13,079 bases of DNA, from assembly GCA_003151595.1 (NCBI GenBank), contig PLXW01000122.1, forward strand, positions 1 to 13,079. Reading direction: 5' to 3'. The translations under genes were made by a program, and so were the position numbers. Origin of the DNA: Myxococcales bacterium. GTDB taxonomy: Bacteria > Myxococcota > Polyangia > Polyangiales > Polyangiaceae. Positions 1-5,945 of this stretch are shown one piece after another; within the stretch, counting starts at the first letter, position 1; the number at the start of each line of letters is the position of its first letter. Under the pieces are notes generated by a model. The model was given only the letters and a program-made list of their open reading frames with translations, was not told the origin of the DNA and did no database searches.

Positions 1-7
1 CTGCGGT

Positions 8-47
8 CTTGTGGGTCGGCGGGTCGCAGTCCTTGTGGGTCGGCGGG
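8..47. repeat. Two-copy 16-bp direct repeat
   Basis: The 16-mer CTTGTGGGTCGGCGGG occurs at 8-23 and again at 32-47, a 24-bp period. It lies beyond the stop of the minus-strand gene at 87-314, in a stretch with no convincing gene. The window starts here, so the array may continue to the left. The function is unknown; it could be a short tandem duplication or part of a larger intergenic repeat. Confidence 0.6.
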
Positions 48-56
48 GCCCGACCC
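37..56 (-). terminator. GC hairpin downstream of the 75-aa gene, possible terminator
   Basis: GGGTCGG (37-43) pairs perfectly with CCGACCC (50-56) across a 6-nt loop. Read on the minus strand it lies about 30 nt after the stop of the 87-314 gene. There is no U-tract, so it is at best a weak or factor-assisted terminator at the end of the minus-strand run. It overlaps the second copy of the direct repeat. Confidence 0.25.
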
Positions 57-86
57 GCCTCTGCGGTGCCCGCGGCCGGATCTTCG

Positions 87-314
87 CTATGGATGCCGTC
101 GGGCGTCGCCCGTGACTTCGTTGATCGCGCCGTCGCGCGCCTCCCAGCGAACCTCGGTCGCGCCGTTCGCGTTCACGCGGTAACGGACTTGATAGACGTG
201 CCCCGGATTGGACGTCGACATCGCGACCGCGCCGTTTTTCGCGGCGGTCTCGCTGACCTCGTTACGTCCCACCAGCTCCAACTGAGTGCCCTTCTCGGCG
301 ATCCACCATGCCAC
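87..314 (-). CDS. Small hypothetical protein, 75 aa
   Basis: This is a 75-residue protein starting at GTG (312-314). The start is supported by a purine-rich Shine-Dalgarno (GGAAGGAAGG, read on the minus strand) about 6 nt upstream, one of the best in the window. It has no signal peptide or membrane segment. The composition is soluble and mixed, with alternating polar/aromatic stretches (VYQVRYRV, TEVRWEAR) that suggest a small beta-rich fold. I do not recognise a family. It is the last gene of a minus-strand run, 84 bp after the SRPBCC-like gene, so it may be co-transcribed with it. The real RBS and non-random protein composition argue for a true gene rather than a chance reading frame. Confidence 0.65.
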   Translation of the reverse strand: MAWWIAEKGTQLELVGRNEVSETAAKNGAVAMSTSNPGHVYQVRYRVNANGATEVRWEARDGAINEVTGDARRHP

Positions 315-398
315 GCGGCACCTTCCTTCCTAACGACGCTTCTCGATTCGCGATTCGCGTTCGGAGCTAGAGCGGCCCCGGGAGGCAGCACCTTAGCC

Positions 399-947
399 TC
401 ATGCTACAGCGCGGCGGAGCGTATCGACCAGCACCAACGAGACACCGGGGAAAATGCCGTGCTGAATCTCGGGATGGTGCTTGAGAAAGTATTTCACGAG
501 CCATCCGAGCGATTGGACGTCGAATTCGGCGTCCGCCTGCACGAGGCACGCTCCGGCGTCGATCGGCGTGAGGGCGAAGCGGAACTTCACGGCGCGAGGC
601 TCGCCGGAGATCCATCGAAGCTCCAGCCACGCGCCGCCATCCCCGACGCCGACGCCGGGAGGAGAAGGCTCTTGGTACGTGGCGTCCGCCGAGAACTGAA
701 AGCCAGCGGAGAAGAAGCCGACGCGAAACTTGAGATCGAAGTCGACCGTGTCGCCGCGACGACGCGCGCGATCGACCATCGGAAGGCGAGCGGCGAAACG
801 CTCGGTGTCGGAGAGCACGGCCCACACCGCGGCGATCGGGCGATCGATCCGCATCGTGGTCGCGGCGCCGAGCGGGCTGCCGTCGCGCGTGGCGCGGACG
901 TGGATGACGGGACCGTCGTGAACGGGGGGTGTGGCGATGGCTGACAT
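399..947 (-). CDS. SRPBCC/START-like ligand-binding family protein
   Basis: This is a 182-aa soluble protein resembling the SRPBCC (START/polyketide cyclase/Bet v1-like) superfamily. After about 30 variable residues comes the typical opening strand and helix, TTMRIDRPIAAVWAVLSDTE, followed by the 'RLPMV' turn. Antiparallel strands come next (FDLKFRVGF, FQFSADATY, WLELRWISG, VKFRFALTPI, ACLVQADAEFDV), and a long C-terminal helix closes the fold. This order (beta-alpha-alpha, six strands, long helix) is what the fold requires. Members bind lipids or hydrophobic ligands, or act as cyclases or toxin-like inhibitors; no ligand can be read from sequence. The ATG at 947 has no clear Shine-Dalgarno upstream (CTCCCTTCCTC on the sense strand), so the start is less certain; Met-32 is an alternative. 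It lies 45 bp from the lipoprotein gene upstream, suggesting shared transcription. Confidence 0.7.
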   Translation of the reverse strand: MSAIATPPVHDGPVIHVRATRDGSPLGAATTMRIDRPIAAVWAVLSDTERFAARLPMVDRARRRGDTVDFDLKFRVGFFSAGFQFSADATYQEPSPPGVGVGDGGAWLELRWISGEPRAVKFRFALTPIDAGACLVQADAEFDVQSLGWLVKYFLKHHPEIQHGIFPGVSLVLVDTLRRAVA

Positions 948-992
948 GAGGAAGGGAGAATCACGTACGCGCGCCGGCGGGGCAAGCGTCGG

Positions 993-1874
993 CTACGGGG
1001 AAAGCTCGGACGCGAGGGCGGCGATGTCCTGGCTCGCCAGGTCGACCTCGGCTTTCACTTCGTCGAGCATCGCCGCGCGCGTCTTGAGCGTCTCGGCGTC
1101 GTAGGCGCCGCCCGCACCGAAGAGGAGCGCGGTCTCGGCGGGATCGTTCGCCAGATCCTGGAAGCGGCGCCATCGCGCGACGATTTTCTCGCGGATCGCT
1201 TGCTTCTCCTCGTTCGAGAACTGTGCGCGTGTGAAGTACGCCCACACGAGCGGCGGGTAGGTCGTCGACCTCGGAGGGCCCGACCAGAGATCGCTCAGGA
1301 GATTTCGCGGGTGTGGAAAGTCGATCCGCGGATGCACGTACAGCGACCCCAGTCCCAGGCCTGCGGTCACGACGCCGCCCGAGATGCCGACGACGTCTTG
1401 CGTGCTTGCCTTCGCATTCGAGGTCGAGAGGAACACGCTGGCGATCGCCGTGGCCGCGGCAGCGGCGATCGAGCCGACGGTGAGCGCCTGGGTGCCGCTC
1501 GTGGCTTTGTGCGCGAGGTAATCGGCCGCCTGCTGCGCGCGCTCCCCTTCGCAATCGAGCTCCGCGGAGGTCGCCGCGATCGTCAGGCGCGCGCGCTCGA
1601 TCCGCTCGAGCACGCGCAGCCGCGACTCGACCGACGCTTCGTGCGACGCGCGACGTTCGAGGAGCACGCCACGCAACCCGAGCAACGCCGCCATGCGCTC
1701 GTCGCGCTTCGCCGCCGCAGGCGGAGCGGGCTCTTCATCGAGCGGCGCGTCGTCGACGACCGGCGGAGCGCAGTAGCCGCTGCTTCGAAACGTGGACGTC
1801 GTCGCGCAGCCGGCGGAGGCGAACGCCAGAGCGGCGAGCGACGCAAACGCGAATGAGGAGGCGGGAGGGCTCAT
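993..1874 (-). CDS. Predicted lipoprotein with hydrophobic hairpin and coiled-coil regions
   Basis: This is a 293-aa protein with a signal peptide ending in a lipobox (SAGC, Cys-23), so it is probably lipidated and exported. A Pro/Glu/Asp-rich linker (about 36-56) follows, then a charged helical stretch rich in Arg/Glu (about 57-120) that could form a coiled coil. Two hydrophobic, Gly/Ala-rich segments (about 129-149 and 160-180) resemble a membrane hairpin. The C-terminal half contains an aromatic motif (YPPLVWAYFTRAQFS), and the last about 30 residues are helical. A lipoprotein that also carries a glycine-rich hydrophobic hairpin is unusual and may insert into or lie along the outer membrane. 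I do not recognise the family. It sits 55 bp downstream of the zinc-ribbon membrane protein gene, same strand. Confidence 0.75.
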   Translation of the reverse strand: MSPPASSFAFASLAALAFASAGCATTSTFRSSGYCAPPVVDDAPLDEEPAPPAAAKRDERMAALLGLRGVLLERRASHEASVESRLRVLERIERARLTIAATSAELDCEGERAQQAADYLAHKATSGTQALTVGSIAAAAATAIASVFLSTSNAKASTQDVVGISGGVVTAGLGLGSLYVHPRIDFPHPRNLLSDLWSGPPRSTTYPPLVWAYFTRAQFSNEEKQAIREKIVARWRRFQDLANDPAETALLFGAGGAYDAETLKTRAAMLDEVKAEVDLASQDIAALASELSP

Positions 1875-1929
1875 GACGAGGTCGAAGCCTAGTTCAGCGC
1901 GCGATGCGCGACGGCGTCGACCTCGCAGA

Positions 1930-3189
1930 TTACTTCGTCTTCGCGCCCGAGTGCGTGGGCGCCGGCGCCGGATGCGGAGGCGTGTGCGGCGGAGTCGTGT
2001 GCGCGCTCGAGTGCGACGCGGGGGTCGTCCCCTTCGACTGCGAGACGCTCGGCTTCGCGTCGCCGCAGGTCACGGCCTTGGCGCACTGGTCGAGCGCCTC
2101 TTCACCCTTCGCCGCGCGCTCGCAGTCCACGAAGTGCTCGCGCTCGGCGTCGGTGCATCCGTGCTGCGCGAGCTCCATGCACATCTTCGCGCGCTGCAAG
2201 GCGACGCGCGTGCCGCCCGAAGCGTTGTTGTCGACCTCGATGCTCTGCGGGTTGTCGCCGAACCACGTGTCGACCTTGTCGAACGTGTAGAACTCCTGGA
2301 TCGGCTGAGGCCCGCGCTGCATCCCCTTCACGCTCGATTCGCCGTACGAGTCGGCGACGAGCCAGTAGCAGGCGGTCTTCGACGGGTTGTAGAGGTGCGC
2401 GTCCATCATCGTCGTGTCGGCATCGACCGTCGCTTCCGGAGCCGACGCGCCGACCTTCGATCGCCCGTACGTGTGCTTGCCGCGACCGACGTAGATCGCC
2501 GGCACGTCGCTGCCGTTCGAGTTCGGTTGCACGACGAGGCTCTGCTTGCCGTCGAGCCACACTTGCACCGCCTCGGCGCCAGCGTTGTCGATGTGCACCT
2601 GCGGGTGCCCGAGGAACCACAGCCCTCCGGCGGCCAGCGGCCCGGCGAGGATCGCCATCCACAACGAGCCGCTCCCGAACACGTGCATCCGGCTCTTCGG
2701 AATCGGCTGCGTGCCGTTCGCGCGCGCGAACTCGTCGGCCCATTGCGGGTGCACGCAGTGGAGCGTCGACTGACTGCCGCTGAACTTCACGAGCCTCACC
2801 GCGTCGCCCGTGGCCATCGCCGGCGGCGCTGGTGCCTTCGGCGCGAGCGCGGTCATCGCGGCGATCGCGAAGCCGATGGAAAGCACGAGCGGCAAACCGA
2901 TGAGGACCACCGCAGGCAATCCCGGCGCGACGAGGTTGAGCGACGAGAGCACGAAGACGATCCCCAGCGTCGCCACCGCGAACATGACCCCTTTGGCCCG
3001 CGTCCCCTTCGCGCGATCCGCGCACGGGGTGCAGTACGGAATCTGGAACGACCGCGTCGTGGTCCAGTTCCCCTGCTTCTTCACCAGCTTCGTGGTGCGG
3101 GTCGTCTGCTGCGGAGAGCCGCACGACGCGCAGCGCGGTGGAACGGTGAACGTGTTCGACTGAAGGACGACATCACTACCTTGAGCCAT
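1930..3189 (-). CDS. Zinc-ribbon membrane protein with His/Pro-rich C-terminal tail
   Basis: This is a 419-aa protein starting at ATG 3187-3189, with a G-rich Shine-Dalgarno (GAGGGGGG) 8-9 nt upstream. Near the N-terminus are two CxxC pairs 29 residues apart (C20/C23 and C53/C56), a classic zinc-ribbon arrangement. Two hydrophobic helices follow at about 68-85 and 90-113, and a third at about 173-193. Residues 195-310 look like a beta-sandwich (QVHIDNAGAEAVQVWLDGK). Residues 330-376 contain five more cysteines (C337, C345, C356, C369, C375), which could form disulfides if outside the cytoplasm. The tail (about 380-419) is Ser/Thr/Pro/His-rich and low in complexity. Family not recognised. The topology suggests a cytosolic metal-binding domain tethered to a membrane-exposed sensor or scaffold. 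It is the first gene of a minus-strand run. Confidence 0.75.
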   Translation of the reverse strand: MAQGSDVVLQSNTFTVPPRCASCGSPQQTTRTTKLVKKQGNWTTTRSFQIPYCTPCADRAKGTRAKGVMFAVATLGIVFVLSSLNLVAPGLPAVVLIGLPLVLSIGFAIAAMTALAPKAPAPPAMATGDAVRLVKFSGSQSTLHCVHPQWADEFARANGTQPIPKSRMHVFGSGSLWMAILAGPLAAGGLWFLGHPQVHIDNAGAEAVQVWLDGKQSLVVQPNSNGSDVPAIYVGRGKHTYGRSKVGASAPEATVDADTTMMDAHLYNPSKTACYWLVADSYGESSVKGMQRGPQPIQEFYTFDKVDTWFGDNPQSIEVDNNASGGTRVALQRAKMCMELAQHGCTDAEREHFVDCERAAKGEEALDQCAKAVTCGDAKPSVSQSKGTTPASHSSAHTTPPHTPPHPAPAPTHSGAKTK

Positions 3190-3325
3190 GAATCGAGCCC
3201 CCCTCGCGTTTGCTCACGTTGGCGCCGCACGGGAACTCTCATGAGTTGCCGCGAATGCGAGCCGTTCATCGTCTTCGGGAGCGCGCCGCAGCGCAAGAGC
3301 TACGAGAGGTGGGAGATCGTCGGCC

Positions 3326-5782
3326 TCAGCATTTGATCTTCTTGTTCTCCGGATCGTAGAGCGGTTTCAAGGAAGCGACCGCCGGGTACAGCTTCCCCGC
3401 GATGTCGACCTCCCACGTCGCCTTGTCCAGGTACGCCTGATCGATCGGCTCGCCCGCTTCGATCATGGCCAGGCCCACCGCGCCTCCGACCGTGAACCCG
3501 TACGAGGCCGCGCGAATGTAGCCGACGGGCTTGCCGTTCCTGCGCACCACCTCGGCGTGGAACATCATCGGCTCCGGATCCTTCACCAGGATCTGCGCGA
3601 TCTTTCGCGTGAGCGGACCTTGCGCCTTCTTCGCCAGCACGGCCTCTTTGCCCAGGAAGCCGTCGGGCTTCTTGAGATCGACCGCGAACCCGAGGCCCGC
3701 TTCGAGCGGTGAGTCGGTGTTGTCGATGTCGTGGCCGTAGTCGCGGTAGCCCTTCTCCATGCGACAGCTGGCAAGCGTCTTCAGCCCCGCGTGGCGCAGA
3801 CCGACGTGCTTGCCCGCTTCGGTGATGCGGTCGTACACGTGCGTCGCTTGCTCGGTCGGGATGTACAGCTCGTAGCCGAGCTCACCCAGGTACGTGATGC
3901 GAACGCAGAGCGCGCGCGCGAAGCCGATGTCGATCTCGCGGGCGGTGCGGAAGGGGAAGGCCTCGTTGGAGAGGTCGCTCGTGGTGACGGCTTGCATCAG
4001 CTCGCGCGAGCGCGGGCCCTGGATGTTGATCTGCGCGTAGCCGGAGGTGACGTCGGTGACGAAGGCGTGGGCGTCGCCGATGTTGCGCTTCATCCACGTC
4101 TCGACGTGGCGATGCGCGGTGTCGGAGGCGACGACCCAGAAGCGATCGTCGTCGAGCTTGGTGACCGTGAGATCGGCCTCGAGCTTGCCGCCTTCGTTGA
4201 GCCACTGCGTGTACGTGATGAGGCCGGCGTCGCCGTTCACGTTGTTCGCGGAGATGTGATTGAGGATTCGCCCGGCGTCGCGCCCCTGGACGATGAACTT
4301 CGCCATGAAGGACATGTCCATGAGGATCACGCCTTGCCGCGTGGCTTCGTGCTCGGCCTTCCAGTGCGGGAACCAGTGCTGGCGTCCCCACGACAGGCGC
4401 TCCTCTTTCGGCTCCTCGCCGTGCGGCGCGAACCAGTCGGCCCCTTCCCAACCGCTCACGTCTTTGAAGTACGCGCCGCGCGCCGCCAGGCGATCGTGGA
4501 TGGCGGACTGCTTCGCGCCACGCGCGGTGAGCATCGAGCGCGTCGGGTAGTGGCACTGATAGACCATGCCCAGCGATTCGACGGTGCGCGTGCGGCGGTA
4601 TTCGGGGTTCGCCTGATACGTGTGGAGGCGGTCGATGTTGAAGCCGGTGATGTCGACGTCGGCGCGGCCGTTGATGATCCAGTGCGCGAGCACGCGACCC
4701 AATCCGCCGCCGGTGAGAATGCCGATCGAGTTGAGCCCCGCGGCGACGAAGTAATTCTTCAGCTCCGGCGCTTCGCCCACGATCGGTTGGAGATCCGGCG
4801 TGAAGCTCTCGGGCCCGCAGAAGAACTTCCGCACGCCGGTCTCGAGAGAGATCGGAATGCGGCTCATGGCCTTCTCGAGGTACGGCCCCATGCGCTCCCA
4901 GTCGGGCGGGATCTCGCCGAAGGAGAAATCATGGGGAACGCCTTCGACCTTCCACGGCGCGCAGATCGGCTCGAAGAGTCCGACCATCAGGCCGCCGACC
5001 TCTTCGCGGAAGTAGCCGTGCGACGCGGGGTCTTCCAGGACCGGAAGCGTCGCCGAGAGCCCCGCGATCTTTTCGGTGATGAGGTAGTAGTGCTCGGCCG
5101 ACTGATTGGGAATGTTGACGCCCGCCTTGGCGCCGAGCTCGCGCGCCCACATGCCGGCGCAGTTCACGACGTACTCGGCTTCGATGTCGCCATAGGCCGT
5201 GCGCACGCCGGTGACGACGCCGCGCTTCTTGAGGACGCCCGTGACCGGGACCCCTTCGAGGATCGTCGCGCCTTGCATGCGCGCGCCTTTGGCGAGGGCC
5301 ATCGTGACGTCGACCGGGTTCGCGCGGCCGTCTTCCTTCACGTAGAAGCCGGCGAGGATGTCGTCGGTGCGCGCGAGCGGGAACAGGTCCTTCACTTGCG
5401 ACGCGGAGATCTCGTGCACGTTCACGCCGCAGTAGCGGTTGAGCGCGGAGACGCGGCGGTACTCCTCGAGGCGATCGGGCTCGGTCGCGATCTCGATGAA
5501 GCCGACGGGCTTGAAGCCTGTGTCCTGCCCGGTCTCGGCCTCGAGGCGGCTGTAGAGGTTCGCGGTGTACTTGCGCATCTCGGTCGACGTCTCGGACGTC
5601 GAGCCGAAGGTCACCATCAAGCCGGCCGCGTGCCACGTGGTGCCCGAGGTCAGTCGGTCGCGTTCGAGGACGACGACGTCTTTCCAACCCATGTGAGCGA
5701 GGTGATAGGCGACGGAGCATCCAATGATGCCCCCTCCAACGACGACGACGCGGGCGCGCTTCGGAAGAGTCGGCTCGGACAT
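3326..5782 (-). CDS. Sarcosine/dimethylglycine dehydrogenase-family flavoprotein (FAD + GcvT domains)
   Basis: This is an 818-aa enzyme expected to oxidatively demethylate an N-methylglycine (sarcosine or dimethylglycine) and pass the one-carbon unit to tetrahydrofolate. Residues 11-45 form the FAD-binding beta-alpha-beta motif (VVVVGGGIIGCSVAYHL, then acidic E40). The motif SGTTWHAAGL follows; its His-51 aligns with the covalent histidyl-FAD residue of mitochondrial DMGDH/SARDH. The DAO domain runs to about 370 (VNCAGMWARELG, CGPESFTPD, GEAPEL, LTGGGLGR). An FAO_M linker and a GcvT folate-binding domain (about 415-700, LGELGYELY, EKGYRDYGHD, DSPLEAGLGF) come next, then GcvT_C. Several motifs (CGPESFTPD, DLSNEAFPF, C-terminal YDPENKKIK) look closer to sarcosine dehydrogenase than to DMGDH. 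ATG 5782 gives a normal N-terminus; an in-frame ATG at 5794 would add four residues. Neither has a Shine-Dalgarno. Electron-acceptor and folate-pathway partners are not in this window. Confidence 0.93.
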   Translation of the reverse strand: MSEPTLPKRARVVVVGGGIIGCSVAYHLAHMGWKDVVVLERDRLTSGTTWHAAGLMVTFGSTSETSTEMRKYTANLYSRLEAETGQDTGFKPVGFIEIATEPDRLEEYRRVSALNRYCGVNVHEISASQVKDLFPLARTDDILAGFYVKEDGRANPVDVTMALAKGARMQGATILEGVPVTGVLKKRGVVTGVRTAYGDIEAEYVVNCAGMWARELGAKAGVNIPNQSAEHYYLITEKIAGLSATLPVLEDPASHGYFREEVGGLMVGLFEPICAPWKVEGVPHDFSFGEIPPDWERMGPYLEKAMSRIPISLETGVRKFFCGPESFTPDLQPIVGEAPELKNYFVAAGLNSIGILTGGGLGRVLAHWIINGRADVDITGFNIDRLHTYQANPEYRRTRTVESLGMVYQCHYPTRSMLTARGAKQSAIHDRLAARGAYFKDVSGWEGADWFAPHGEEPKEERLSWGRQHWFPHWKAEHEATRQGVILMDMSFMAKFIVQGRDAGRILNHISANNVNGDAGLITYTQWLNEGGKLEADLTVTKLDDDRFWVVASDTAHRHVETWMKRNIGDAHAFVTDVTSGYAQINIQGPRSRELMQAVTTSDLSNEAFPFRTAREIDIGFARALCVRITYLGELGYELYIPTEQATHVYDRITEAGKHVGLRHAGLKTLASCRMEKGYRDYGHDIDNTDSPLEAGLGFAVDLKKPDGFLGKEAVLAKKAQGPLTRKIAQILVKDPEPMMFHAEVVRRNGKPVGYIRAASYGFTVGGAVGLAMIEAGEPIDQAYLDKATWEVDIAGKLYPAVASLKPLYDPENKKIKC

Positions 5783-5945
5783 GGTGCGCAACATAGCCGA
5801 ACGCAGCTCGTGCGCTGCTCACCGAGCAATCATTTCGAGCGCCGCCAACACGAGGAATTCGCGCGCAGTTGATCGTTTCCACGGGACAAGCAAACGCGGC
5901 GGGCGAGCGATGTCGCGGAGGGCGTGACATACTCGGCGCCCAAAC

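Noticed and set aside
9..944. A 311-codon plus-strand open frame at the window start
   Set aside because: It covers both the SRPBCC-like gene and the RBS-supported 75-aa gene on the other strand, and has the composition of a shadow frame.
1792..3336. A 514-codon open frame on the plus strand opposite the zinc-ribbon protein gene
   Set aside because: Its translation is almost all Arg/Ala/Val/His, typical of a shadow frame, and the opposite strand encodes a protein with CxxC pairs, membrane helices and a good RBS.
3731..5872. A 713-codon open frame on the plus strand opposite the flavoprotein gene
   Set aside because: It is antisense to a clearly recognised enzyme; long antisense frames are expected with strong third-position G/C bias. 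Its protein is Arg/Asp/His-rich and shows no family motifs.
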